From the NCBI GenBank assembly GCA_035559535.1, contig DATMBG010000038.1, forward strand, positions 1-58,301: a DNA stretch of 58,301 nucleotides. The letters are read 5' to 3'. Source of the DNA: Candidatus Limnocylindrales bacterium (GTDB lineage: Bacteria; Moduliflexota; Moduliflexia; Moduliflexales; JAUQPW01). Below the pieces are notes generated by a model. It worked only from the letters and a program-made list of their open reading frames with translations. It was not told where the DNA came from and did not search any database. A program made the position numbers and the translations under genes. This document shows positions 1-8,273 of this stretch, piece by piece; positions within the stretch are counted from its first letter, which is position 1; each line of letters begins with the position of its first letter.

Positions 1-142
1 TCATTACTCCGGCAGGTTGCCCCATTCGGGTATCTCTGGATCAAAGCCCGCTTGCGGCTCCCCAGAGCTTTTCGCAGCTTGCCACGCCCTTCTTCGCTTC
101 TTAGCCCCAAGGCATCCACCGCCTGCTCTTAGTAACTTGACT
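1..142 (-). rRNA. rrl: 23S ribosomal RNA, 5' end (partial)
   Basis: Read on the minus strand, this begins like bacterial 23S rRNA: a GTCAAGTTACTAAG start, then GGTGGATGCCTTGG and GGCGAAGAAGGGCGTG-type conserved segments of domain I. The mature 5' end is placed near 142 by comparison with the E. coli 5' end. The rest of the gene runs off the left edge. No 16S, tRNA-Ile or tRNA-Ala lies before it, and the gene immediately upstream on the same strand is a DedA protein, so this 23S gene is not in a standard 16S-23S operon. Confidence 0.96.
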
Positions 143-410
143 GTACAACTTTAGGCTTCAGATACTCAGTTACTTCTTTACTTAAACTTTTCAAAGAACA
201 AAAAATGAAACACTTATTTCATGAGTTTATAACTACTTCCGTAAACTTAATATAGCATCTGGCTTTAACATTATCAACAGCTTCTTCCACTTTCTTTCCA
301 ATCTCGACTTACCCACCGTTCCGGTTTGAAATCCAATAGGTGCCTACCATGTTACTTGCTCTTTTCAAAATTAGCAAGGGGTTTCTTTAACTTTCTTTAT
401 AAATTATAGT
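143..410 (-). promoter_or_regulatory. 23S rRNA leader with -10 element and boxA-like antiterminator
   Basis: The 354-base gap between the 23S start and the DedA stop holds no gene. On the minus strand a TATAAT hexamer lies at 408-403, without a convincing -35 box. A boxA-like TGTTCTTTGAAAAG lies at 200-187. A short stem, CTTGCT/AGCAAG with a related TTTTGAAAAG loop, lies near 355-379. Together these suggest a dedicated rRNA promoter, a leader of about 255 nt and antitermination. The promoter is inferred; the boxA resemblance is seen directly. Confidence 0.55.
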
Positions 411-496
411 TGTCCGGGATAAATCTATGATTTGTTTTTTTCTAAGTTTCAAAATCGAAATTCAGGATAATGGACCTGGGAGAATCTAGGCTATTC

Positions 497-1117
497 TTAC
501 TCTTTTGGACAGGAAGGCTGGCCTGGACTATACCTTTTTTTTTGTTGATAAAGGAGCCAGAGAAGGCAGATCAGACAGAGAACAAGTATTAAGGTTCGAT
601 TCACTCTTCTAAGGGTCAGGACCAGGTGCTCAATGTCGGCTCCCAGATAGTAAACCAGAGTGGTATTAAGGGGGATACTTATCACCGATGCCAGTCCATC
701 CATCAAGAGGAACATTTTTGGTTTCATCCCCATGGTCCCGGCCATAAAAAAAGTTACCGGTCGAATTCCGGCAAAAAATCGGGCCAGAAAAACCGCCTTA
801 TCTCCATATTTGTCGAAATACTCCCTGGTTTTCTGGATTTTATCTTTGGTTAAGAAGGTATGCAGAAATTTAATCCCTAAGACCCGATCTCCCCATTTCC
901 GACCCAGCAGATAAATGATTCCATCGCCGGTTAGTGCTCCTATAACCAGGACAACTATGGTCATATAAAGGTTTGTGTACCCTTTATAGGCCAGGAATCC
1001 TCCGGCTACAATAACGGTTTCTTCCGGAAGAGGGAGACCCAGACCACAGAGTAATAAAACCACAAAAATACCTGCATAGGTAAACTGTTCAAGGTAGACA
1101 GATAGGAGATCTAACAT
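497..1117 (-). CDS. DedA family membrane protein
   Basis: A 206-residue integral membrane protein of the DedA/SNARE-associated (VTT) family. These act in envelope homeostasis, and some members flip undecaprenyl phosphate or phosphatidylethanolamine. Family marks are the GLPLPEE segment near residue 28 followed by an AGG turn, and the F-L-A-R-F-F-A-G-I-R amphipathic motif near 110-120. Several hydrophobic helices and a basic C-terminal tail follow. The start lies 2 bases after the stop of the NtrC-like regulator, so it is the last gene of that operon and may be under sensor/regulator control. Its substrate cannot be told from sequence. Confidence 0.9.
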   Translation of the reverse strand: MLDLLSVYLEQFTYAGIFVVLLLCGLGLPLPEETVIVAGGFLAYKGYTNLYMTIVVLVIGALTGDGIIYLLGRKWGDRVLGIKFLHTFLTKDKIQKTREYFDKYGDKAVFLARFFAGIRPVTFFMAGTMGMKPKMFLLMDGLASVISIPLNTTLVYYLGADIEHLVLTLRRVNRTLILVLCLICLLWLLYQQKKRYSPGQPSCPKE

Positions 1118-1119
1118 TC

Positions 1120-2466
1120 TTATAATCCATACTCCAGGGCTTTTCGGTGGACCGTTCTGACCCCAACTCCTAATAATCTCGCTGCCTTAGTTTTATTTCC
1201 TTTGGTTTCTTCCAGGGTTTTTTTATAAACCAATCGTTCGATTTCTGCCAGGGGGGTTCCGATCTGAATCACAATACTTTTTTCATTCCGGGACGGTGTT
1301 TTTACATAGGCGGGTAAATTTACGGGAAGGATATAGTTTCCATTGGTAGATAACATGGCGGATTCTATACAGTTCTCTAATTCTCTTACATTTCCAGGCC
1401 AGTCATAGAGGGACAAAAGATCCAGGGCTTTATGATTAATTCCCTGAATAGCCAGGTCGTGTTTTTTATTAAATTTTTCTATAAAATGGGTTACTAAAAA
1501 AGGTATATCTTCTTTCCGCTCCCGGAGCGGAGGTAAATCGATCTTAACCACATTTAGTCGGTAGAAAAGGTCTTCACGAAACTTACCTGCTTTAACAGCC
1601 GCCCAGAGGTCTTTGTTAGTTGCTGCAATGACCCGGATATCTACCTTGAGAGTTTTATCGCCACCAACCCGTTCAAACTCTCCTTCTTGTAAAACTCTTA
1701 AAAGTTTAACCTGGGTTGTAGGGGACATTTCACTGACCTCATCTAAAAAGATGGTCCCTCCGTGGGCCAATTCAAATCTCCCCTTTCTTTTTGAAACGGC
1801 TCCGGTAAAAGCTCCCCTTTCATGTCCAAATAATTCGCTTTCTAAAACACCTTCACTTAAAGCCCCACAATTAACCTTGATAAAAGGCATCGAAGCACGA
1901 GGACTGTTGTAATGGATGGCATTGGCAATAAGTTCTTTTCCGGTACCACTTTCTCCGTAAATCAGTACATTACTTCGCCGGGGAGAGACCTGCCGAACGA
2001 TCTCGAAAACCTTTTTCATAAGGCTACTTCGACCAATAACGTTGGAAAACGTATAGTTGGCCTCTAAGGTTTGCTGTAACTGTCTGTTTCGGAGTGAAAG
2101 AACCTGAACCTCTAAAGCTTTCTCAATAAGAATTCCCAACTTCCGCAGATCCAGAGGTTTTGTAAGAAAATCATAGGCTCCTTCTTTCATGGCCTGAACG
2201 GCCAGTTCGATATCTCCAAAAGCCGTCATCATAATGAATTGGATATCCGGCTTTTCTTTTTTAATCTCCCGAATCAGATCCAGACCATATAATTTAGAAA
2301 GAAGTAGATCTGTTAATAAAAGATTAACGTCTTCCTTTTTAGCTATTTCCAGGGCACTCAGCCCATCATAGACCACAATGACTTCGTAGTCTTTCTTTTT
2401 CAAATATTGACCCAACCCATCAGCTACATTGACGTCATCTTCGGCAATTAAAATGGTTTTTTTCAA
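1120..2466 (-). CDS. sigma-54-dependent response regulator, NtrC family
   Basis: A 448-residue transcription activator. It has an N-terminal receiver domain (acidic pair D10-D11, phospho-acceptor D53), a central AAA+ sigma-54 activation domain with Walker A GESGTGKE near residue 172 and the GAFTGA loop near 219, and a C-terminal Fis-type helix-turn-helix in the last 35 residues. The GAFTGA loop is what remodels sigma-54 RNA polymerase, so this organism should have sigma-54. It lies 92 bases downstream of its probable partner kinase and 2 bases upstream of dedA. It resembles ZraR/AtoC-type regulators; the signal is unknown. Confidence 0.96.
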   Translation of the reverse strand: MKKTILIAEDDVNVADGLGQYLKKKDYEVIVVYDGLSALEIAKKEDVNLLLTDLLLSKLYGLDLIREIKKEKPDIQFIMMTAFGDIELAVQAMKEGAYDFLTKPLDLRKLGILIEKALEVQVLSLRNRQLQQTLEANYTFSNVIGRSSLMKKVFEIVRQVSPRRSNVLIYGESGTGKELIANAIHYNSPRASMPFIKVNCGALSEGVLESELFGHERGAFTGAVSKRKGRFELAHGGTIFLDEVSEMSPTTQVKLLRVLQEGEFERVGGDKTLKVDIRVIAATNKDLWAAVKAGKFREDLFYRLNVVKIDLPPLRERKEDIPFLVTHFIEKFNKKHDLAIQGINHKALDLLSLYDWPGNVRELENCIESAMLSTNGNYILPVNLPAYVKTPSRNEKSIVIQIGTPLAEIERLVYKKTLEETKGNKTKAARLLGVGVRTVHRKALEYGL

Positions 2467-2558
2467 GGCTCTCCCTCCCTTTAATTTTATGGCTTTATAG
2501 ATGGTAACAATCTGAGTCGTTCATCCTCTGTAAAAACGACTCCAGTTGCTACTACCGG

Positions 2559-3623
2559 CTATTTTTCTGAACTGATGGGAAGTTTGATGATAAAAGTTGT
2601 TCCTTTACCTTTCTCGCTAACAACCTCAATTTTGCCGTTATGACTTCGGACGATTTTTTGAGCAATCGGCAAACCCAAACCCGAACCTTGTTCTTTAGTC
2701 GTATATAAAAAATCAAAAATCTTTTCTAAATCTTCTTTAGGAATTCCACATCCGGTATCTGAAACTTCCACCTCAATATACTTTTCAACCCTTCGGGTCA
2801 GGATTTTCAAGTTTCCCCCTTCCGGCATGGCCTGGATGGCATTTCGAATCAGATTGAGCAGGACAAGCCTGAACTGATCTTCATCCAGCTCTATGAGAGG
2901 AAGTCCTTCCTCCAGTTCTGTTTGGATAATTACCTTAGACAAACGGGCTACCGGATATTGAAAATCCACTACCGATTTAATAACCTGGTTAATCTGAAGG
3001 GAAACTTTCTCAGGAGGAGGAAGCCGACCCGAGTTTAAAAAACTACTTAAATTTCGATCTAATCTCAGAATTTCTTCTTGTAAGGTCGCAATCAGATGAT
3101 CTACTTCGGGGGATCTGTTTTTAATCTCTTCTATCTCGCTTTTCAGAAGCTCAAAATGGACATTCATAGAGGTCAAAGGATTACGGATCTCATGGGCTAC
3201 CCAGTTGGCCAGACTGCTTACGGTGAACAACCGACTCTGGTGAACTATTTTTTCAATAAGCATGATTTTTTGGGTCACGTCGGTGATCAGCAACAAAGCT
3301 CCGCGATAGTGTCGGTCTTCCTCACTAAAAATAGGTATGATATTGATATTTAAGATTCGCTCCTGCGGTTCGGTCAGGATAACTTCTACATTGCTTAAAA
3401 CCACACGTTCTTTGAGGGCTTTAGAGAATAACGCCAGTAAGTTGGCCTGGGGGATAATTTCATCAATTTTACGATTCCTGGCTTCCTTGCCACGAATGCT
3501 AAATAACTGTTCAACATTGGAATTGAAAACCCTGACCCGATTATTCTCATCGACCAGAATCAATCCATCTCCTAAATTCTCGGATTTATCCGAAAGGGCC
3601 GCTTTAATAGCTCGTATATCCAT
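2559..3623 (-). CDS. cytosolic PAS sensor histidine kinase (NtrB-like)
   Basis: A 354-residue kinase without membrane segments. A PAS-type sensor region spans about 17-130. The HisKA dimerisation helix carries H144 in AHEIRNPLTSM. The HATPase_c domain has an N-box (NLIRNAIQAMPEG), a DTGCGIP G1 box and a GSGLGLPIA G2 box. It probably phosphorylates the NtrC-type regulator encoded next. Lack of a transmembrane sensor suggests an internal cue, as in NtrB, though the PAS ligand is unknown. The pair followed by dedA forms a three-gene operon. Confidence 0.94.
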   Translation of the reverse strand: MDIRAIKAALSDKSENLGDGLILVDENNRVRVFNSNVEQLFSIRGKEARNRKIDEIIPQANLLALFSKALKERVVLSNVEVILTEPQERILNINIIPIFSEEDRHYRGALLLITDVTQKIMLIEKIVHQSRLFTVSSLANWVAHEIRNPLTSMNVHFELLKSEIEEIKNRSPEVDHLIATLQEEILRLDRNLSSFLNSGRLPPPEKVSLQINQVIKSVVDFQYPVARLSKVIIQTELEEGLPLIELDEDQFRLVLLNLIRNAIQAMPEGGNLKILTRRVEKYIEVEVSDTGCGIPKEDLEKIFDFLYTTKEQGSGLGLPIAQKIVRSHNGKIEVVSEKGKGTTFIIKLPISSEK

Positions 3624-3804
3624 GGATTCGCTTAAGTAAAGATTCCCGTTGAGTCTCCTGATTCAGGTTTTCCTAAGAGGAAATTTAAGTTCTGTGTCCT
3701 TGTTTTCTAACTGATAGAGTAGACAAGGTTCTTAAGTTAGTCAAGGTTTTTTGAACAGTTGGATTAATTTTTCCTAATGGATCTCAGTTTCAGAATGGAA
3801 CACT

Positions 3805-3836
3805 AAAAAAATAAGGCCGCCTCTTCAAGGCGGCCT
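3805..3836 (-). terminator. rho-independent terminator
   Basis: A perfect 8-bp stem, GGCCGCCT/AGGCGGCC, with a 5-nt loop lies at 3815-3835. On the minus strand it is followed by TTATTTTTTT. It sits 35 bases past the stop of the FG-GAP-like gene and ends that transcript before the histidine kinase gene. Confidence 0.9.
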
Positions 3837-3869
3837 GGCGAGTTCTCCCGAAGCCTTTATGTGGGTCGT

Positions 3870-4889
3870 TTAGAGTTCCTGTCTCTGCTGATTTCGGAGT
3901 CTTGCTTTAACCGGATATGAAAAACCTGAATTTATTTCAGGTTGTCCAGACTGGATGATATTTTCAGCCTGTTGAATAAGGATCACACGATCCATAATGA
4001 TCATCAGGTTCTCGGTAGAACTTTCCGAGTAAGAAAGAATCTCTGAAAGATAGCCCGGAATCAGTTCTTCCTTATAGTATTCTGGATATCGGGCATTGTC
4101 CTTTTCATATCTCTGGCCATTCCATACATAGATATCCGTCCAGTAAGCCCATTGGGAATGAGATCCAGAAGTTCCACCCACCGAATCTACCAAAAGTTCG
4201 AAAATTCCATCCTGGTTAAAATCCCGAAGGCGTACCCATTGGTTAAATACCTCGGTTTGAAGGTGATCCCCGGAAAACCAGAAGATCTCGCGAATATCCT
4301 GATAACTACTGGCTCCTGAGGAACATCCTAAAATGAGATCAGGACGTTGATCCTGGTTGAGATCCCGAATATCTACGACATAGTAAAAATCCCCTGTTAT
4401 TTCGGAGACTGCAATGGGTTGGTAGTAATCGAAAAATTTTTTAAGGATCGTCGCCCGATAATAATTTCCTGATATAACTCTGGGGACCAGGAGAATCTCT
4501 TCCTGGAGATCTCCATCAAAATCTATTCCAAAGATTTGTAAAGATTGCTCAAGATTAACAGGGTTTCCATCAAAATCTTTCATCTTTGTAACGGAAACAA
4601 ACCCGCTCTGAGAAGGATCTTTAAAATCATCTTGCCAGATCACCAATTCAGAAAGTGGGATAGATTCTTGAGCTTCTTGGAAAGATTTTTCATAATCTGT
4701 TCCTTCGTTAAAGGCATATTCCCTGAAATCAATCTTTTGGGAATGGGCAGATTTTTTTATAGATTTTATGGACAACCCAGGAATAAAGCTCCTGGCCTCA
4801 GCACTCTCTCCCAATGATAAGAGATAAAACAACCCTACCAGGTACATCACGAACCCTCGTCTCATCAATAAGTTTTTCTCCCTTAACAT
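3870..4889 (-). CDS. secreted FG-GAP/VCBS-like repeat protein
   Basis: A 339-residue protein with an N-terminal signal peptide (hydrophobic MYLVGLFYLLSLGESAEA, cleavage likely near residue 33). Three calcium-loop-like segments, DFDGDLQEEILL, DLNQDQRPDLIL and DFNQDGIFELLV, resemble FG-GAP/VCBS beta-propeller repeats. The C-terminal third is Tyr/Trp-rich. Such proteins are usually periplasmic or secreted; no enzymatic motif is visible. Translation may instead start at the internal Met at residue 9. It is monocistronic, with a terminator right after it, and diverges from the gspE/pilB gene. Function unknown. Confidence 0.75.
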   Translation of the reverse strand: MLREKNLLMRRGFVMYLVGLFYLLSLGESAEARSFIPGLSIKSIKKSAHSQKIDFREYAFNEGTDYEKSFQEAQESIPLSELVIWQDDFKDPSQSGFVSVTKMKDFDGNPVNLEQSLQIFGIDFDGDLQEEILLVPRVISGNYYRATILKKFFDYYQPIAVSEITGDFYYVVDIRDLNQDQRPDLILGCSSGASSYQDIREIFWFSGDHLQTEVFNQWVRLRDFNQDGIFELLVDSVGGTSGSHSQWAYWTDIYVWNGQRYEKDNARYPEYYKEELIPGYLSEILSYSESSTENLMIIMDRVILIQQAENIIQSGQPEINSGFSYPVKARLRNQQRQEL

Positions 4890-5114
4890 AGTAGATCTTT
4901 CCTCTTCATCTTTTAAGATACCTTAACTCTTTTAACTTTTCCGCTCTTTCTTTTATCTATTGCGTATTTCATACCATCTCAAAAGTTCCATTTTAGATCT
5001 GTTTTTCCCCCTCCTTTTGTTGATCTGAAGTCGAGATTTTTAGCCTTTTCGCCTTCAATCAGGAAAATATTTACCAGCTGGAATATAGCTTTTTCCCGGA
5101 AATATTTTATAAAC

Positions 5115-5131
5115 CCTGCCAATCTGGCAGG
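5115..5131. promoter_or_regulatory. palindrome in divergent intergenic region
   Basis: CCTGCCA-ATC-TGGCAGG is a perfect 7-bp dyad between the divergent secreted-protein and gspE/pilB genes. A close relative (AGCCAATGTGGCAGG) lies at 15392-15406, also between divergent genes. It could be an operator or a small repeat. The rest of the 4890-5400 gap shows only the promoter described separately. Confidence 0.4.
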
Positions 5132-5245
5132 ATTTGAAAAGATTTCCCTTAAATCATGCTTATTTTGACAGGCCTCATCTTTGCAATGGAGTTCAACAGG
5201 ATCATTTTGACCTGGAGCTTCTTCCTATTTTTAAAGGCTTTTTTA

Positions 5246-5274
5246 TTGACAGTCTCTGTGGAGTTGAATAGATT
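5246..5274 (+). promoter_or_regulatory. sigma-70 type promoter for gspE/pilB
   Basis: TTGACA (5246-5251), a 17-base spacer and TAGATT (5269-5274) lie about 130 bases before the chosen gspE start. The perfect -35 box and ideal spacing support it. Confidence 0.65.
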
Positions 5275-5400
5275 CTTAGTAAAATTTGTGGAGCTTAGGC
5301 GGGCAGATGCCTGTAGGGGAACGTGGGTATACAAGGGTGCGGTGAGTTTTTCAATGGGACTGCGTCTGCGTGTTCCCATGTTTCTCTGTCTCTAATAACC

Positions 5401-7197
5401 ATGTCCCCCCGTTTAACAACGGATCTCGTTTGTGAAGTTTTATGTAAAGAGGGTTTACTGACCGATAAACAAAGGGATTTTATAAAATCACGGGAATCCG
5501 ACTATACCCGAACCCTCCAGAGTAAATTAGCTAAAGAAGGGGAGAACGGTCAGGGAACTCCTCCCCATATTGTAGATGTTATTGCGTTCATGCAGTTGAA
5601 AATGGCATCGGATCAGACGAAGCTGATCACCGAAGAAGTTATTATGCGTTGCATGGCGAAATATTGGGGATTACCCTTTCTTAAGATCGATCCCCTTAAA
5701 TTAGATTTAGATGTTGTTACTTCCTATATACCCGAACCCTTTGCCCGCCGGCATAATATACTCCCCATTGTCGTCACTCCCGATGAAACGGTCTTGACCA
5801 TTGCCACCATAGATCCCTGGGATGTAGAAACTCTGGAAAATATTCAGCGGGTCAGTGGTATGAAACTGGAATTGGTGATCAGTACCCGGAGTGACATTCA
5901 TAAAATCATCAAGGAATTCTTTGGATTTAAACTCTCTGTAAAGGCAGCAGAAGGGGAATTGGGACATCGGATTGATATTTCAAATCTGGAGCAATACACG
6001 GAGGTGGGGACCCAGTTAACCGAGCGCCACATTATTAATGCCGTTAATTTACTGTTTAATTATGCCTTTGAACAACGGGCAAGCGATATTCACATTGAAC
6101 CCAAAAGAAAATATAGTCAAATCCGGTTGAGAATTGATGGGATTTTACATAATGTACATCAGATGCCCAAAGCCGTTCATGCGGCCTTTGTATCCCGAAT
6201 TAAAACTTTATCTCGTATGGATATAGCCGAAAAGCGCCGCCCCCAAGATGGGCGAATTAAGACCAAATATAAGGACAAGCACATGGAACTCCGGGTTTCT
6301 ACTTTGCCGGTTGCTTTTGACGAAAAGGTCGTTATTCGAATTCTGGACCCGGATATGTTGATTCAGAAAATTGAGCATCTTGGATTTCCACCCGAGGATG
6401 TAGATCAGTATCTTTCCTTTCTGGATTGTCCCCATGGAATTATACTTCTTACCGGACCTACCGGAAGTGGTAAGACCACAACCCTGTATTCCAGCCTGGC
6501 CAAATTATCCTCTCCAGAGATCAACATTGTAACCATTGAAGATCCTATTGAAATGATCTATGAAGAATTTAATCAGGTGGCCGTCCAGCCCGGTGTAGGA
6601 ATTACCTTTGATTCCTGTCTGCGGAATATTTTGCGTCAAGACCCGGATGTTATCATGGTAGGAGAAATTAGAGACCGTGAAACGGCTGAGAATGCCATTC
6701 ATGCAGCTTTAACCGGACATCTGGTGTTTAGTACCCTTCATACCAACGATGCTCCTTCGGCTATAACCCGCCTCATGGATATGGGGATTGAACCTTTTCT
6801 CATCGAGTCCTCCCTGATAGGGGTTGTAGCTCAACGTCTGGTTCGTCGAATCTGCCCTTACTGTGAAAAAGCTTACTTAGCCGATGCAAAAGAAATCACA
6901 CTCTTAAATTCGGCGATTCCTATAAAGATGTTTCATCATAAGCCTTTACAACTCAAGCGAGGTATGGGATGTACCTCTTGCCGAGGAACCGGTTATTTAG
7001 GCAGAGTCGGGATTTTTGAAATTATGGCGATTAATGAAAAAATTCGAGAACTGATTAGGGTCCGTGCCGGTTCAGAGGATATTAAAAAATTGGCGATTCA
7101 AAACGGAATGAAAACCCTAAGGCAAAGTGCTTTTCAGAAGATGCTGGAAGGTATTACGACTCTGGAAGAGGTTATTCGCGTAACAGGAACTCCGTAA
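5401..7197 (+). CDS. GspE/PilB secretion or pilus assembly ATPase
   Basis: A 598-residue hexameric ATPase that powers type II secretion or type IV pilus extension. An N-terminal T2SSE_N-like domain (about 1-150) precedes the ATPase core. The core has Walker A GPTGSGKTT near residue 352, an Asp box (EDPIE), Walker B around VGEIRDRETAE and a His box STLHTND. A tetracysteine zinc site (CPYC near 484 and CTSC about 40 residues on) is typical of GspE/PilB. ATG 5401 is preferred because the 26 residues before it, from GTG 5323, look unconserved; GTG 5323 remains possible, with AGGGG upstream. The gspF-J genes lie 19 kb away, so GspE and PilB cannot be separated. Confidence 0.92.
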   Translation: MSPRLTTDLVCEVLCKEGLLTDKQRDFIKSRESDYTRTLQSKLAKEGENGQGTPPHIVDVIAFMQLKMASDQTKLITEEVIMRCMAKYWGLPFLKIDPLKLDLDVVTSYIPEPFARRHNILPIVVTPDETVLTIATIDPWDVETLENIQRVSGMKLELVISTRSDIHKIIKEFFGFKLSVKAAEGELGHRIDISNLEQYTEVGTQLTERHIINAVNLLFNYAFEQRASDIHIEPKRKYSQIRLRIDGILHNVHQMPKAVHAAFVSRIKTLSRMDIAEKRRPQDGRIKTKYKDKHMELRVSTLPVAFDEKVVIRILDPDMLIQKIEHLGFPPEDVDQYLSFLDCPHGIILLTGPTGSGKTTTLYSSLAKLSSPEINIVTIEDPIEMIYEEFNQVAVQPGVGITFDSCLRNILRQDPDVIMVGEIRDRETAENAIHAALTGHLVFSTLHTNDAPSAITRLMDMGIEPFLIESSLIGVVAQRLVRRICPYCEKAYLADAKEITLLNSAIPIKMFHHKPLQLKRGMGCTSCRGTGYLGRVGIFEIMAINEKIRELIRVRAGSEDIKKLAIQNGMKTLRQSAFQKMLEGITTLEEVIRVTGTP

Positions 7198-7203
7198 TAC
7201 TGG

Positions 7204-7290
7204 GGATGGTAGACTGTGGACCGTAAACGATAAGCAAGAAGCAGGGGATCCCCCCTCTTGCTACGACGGACGATCCACGGTCTGCTATCC
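7204..7290. repeat. intergenic hairpin between gspE and uppS
   Basis: The left arm GGATGGTAGACTGTGGA pairs with the right arm TCCACGGTCTGCTATCC at the base, with an inner stem GCAAGA/TCTTGC. The left arm shares GGATGGTAGAC and ACCGTAAA words with the trpA-trpC spacer hairpin at 18732, so both belong to one repeat family. Confidence 0.75.
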
Positions 7291-7308
7291 ATTGCCCACG
7301 GTTTTTAA

Positions 7309-8100
7309 TTGGACATGTTGCAAGGATTCACACCCCTTCTTTATCATTTGTATGAAAAAAAACTCCTCTCAGAAGTTAAGAAGGATCGACGACCCTATCA
7401 TGTAGGACTTATTTTAGATGGAAATCGTCGATACGCCCGGGAAAAAAAATTAGAAAACCTGTCGGAAGGATACAAAAAGGGGGCTGATAAACTAGACGAG
7501 GTTTTATGCTGGTGCGAAGAACTGAATATTAAGATGCTTACCATCTGGGTTTTATCGACCGAGAATTTATTTCGTGAAGCAGAGCAATTAACCCAGCTAC
7601 TCCAGGTTATCGAAAATAAAATTCTCTCCATTGCCCAGAGCCCCTGGACCCACCGAAAACAGGTTCGAGTACGGGCCGTCGGAAAAATGGAGCTCCTTCC
7701 CGAGTCTACCCGACAGGCCATTGCTTATGCCGAAGAGGTAACCCGGAATTATCGATCTTTCTTTCTTAATATTGCCGTTGGATATGGAGGAAGACAAGAA
7801 ATTGTAGATGCCATCAAAAAGCTTCTGGAAGCTCGCCTGGTACAAGACGAATCCCTTGAAACCATTGTAAACAGCCTTACACCCGATGAAATCAGTAAGT
7901 ATCTGTACACCTATGACTTACCAGATCCCGATTTGATTATTCGGACCAGTGGGGAGATTCGATTAAGTGGATTTCTACTCTGGCAAAGTGCTTATAGCGA
8001 GTTCTACTTCTGTGATGTAAACTGGCCGGCTTTTAGAAAAATCGATTTTCTAAGGGCCATTCGAAGTTATCAACAACGACAGAGGAGATTCGGGATGTGA
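7309..8100 (+). CDS. cis-prenyltransferase (UppS/isoprenyl transferase family)
   Basis: A 263-residue enzyme that condenses isopentenyl diphosphate into a cis-polyprenyl diphosphate, normally the C55 carrier for peptidoglycan. Family motifs are LDGNRRYA (Asp37 binds Mg-diphosphate), STEN, and RTSGEIRLSGFLLWQ near the C-terminus. Two departures from housekeeping UppS are visible: DGNRRYA in place of DGNGRWA, as in eukaryotic and archaeal relatives, and GYKKG where bacterial enzymes have GHxxG. The usual frr/cdsA/dxr neighbours are absent. It may be the only UppS or a second, specialised enzyme. Start TTG 7309 or ATG 7315; no clear Shine-Dalgarno, because a hairpin precedes it. Confidence 0.88.
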   Translation: MDMLQGFTPLLYHLYEKKLLSEVKKDRRPYHVGLILDGNRRYAREKKLENLSEGYKKGADKLDEVLCWCEELNIKMLTIWVLSTENLFREAEQLTQLLQVIENKILSIAQSPWTHRKQVRVRAVGKMELLPESTRQAIAYAEEVTRNYRSFFLNIAVGYGGRQEIVDAIKKLLEARLVQDESLETIVNSLTPDEISKYLYTYDLPDPDLIIRTSGEIRLSGFLLWQSAYSEFYFCDVNWPAFRKIDFLRAIRSYQQRQRRFGM

Positions 8101-8198
8101 AAAAGGTCAGGAGAAGAAGTTCCTCAAGTTTGGGAGTTTTTAAACGAGACGATTATACCCGGGTTTTAAAAGAATTTCGTAGTATTAGGGATCTTTAA
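8097..8198 (+). CDS. small basic protein, 33 residues, coupled to uppS
   Basis: A GTG start overlaps the uppS stop (GTGA). A strong AGGAG ribosome binding site lies 9 bases before it, inside the end of uppS. The product has a basic KKVRRR N-terminus, a serine run and a charged helix-like tail (KRDDYTRVLKEF). No family is recognised. The overlap and the binding site support translation, but a frame this short could be chance. Confidence 0.4.
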   Translation: MKKVRRRSSSSLGVFKRDDYTRVLKEFRSIRDL

Positions 8199-8222
8199 AA
8201 AGATTAATTAAATTTAACGCAA

Positions 8223-8259
8223 ATAAACACCGACTCAGTTTCTGTTTATCGGTGTTTAT
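8223..8259. repeat. intergenic hairpin before TPR/SLH lipoprotein
   Basis: ATAAACACCGA and TCGGTGTTTAT form a perfect 11-bp stem with a 15-base loop. The right arm repeats the word GTTTATCGG in tandem. It ends 14 bases before the lipoprotein ATG and could end the uppS transcript or shape the mRNA 5' end. Confidence 0.7.
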
Positions 8260-8273
8260 CGGCGGTTAGAAGG

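Noticed and set aside
326-352. GTGCCTACCAT next to the 23S leader matches the 3' end of tRNA-Val
   Set aside because: Only 11 bases match and no cloverleaf can be built around them on either strand, so it is not called a tRNA or tRNA fragment.
5126-5142. TGGCAGGATTTGAAA as a sigma-54 promoter
   Set aside because: The -24 GG is present but the required GC at -12 is missing; the TTGACA promoter downstream is better.
5156-5395. Open frame of 79 codons before gspE
   Set aside because: The gspE promoter lies in it, no ribosome binding site is seen, and the composition is that of a spacer.
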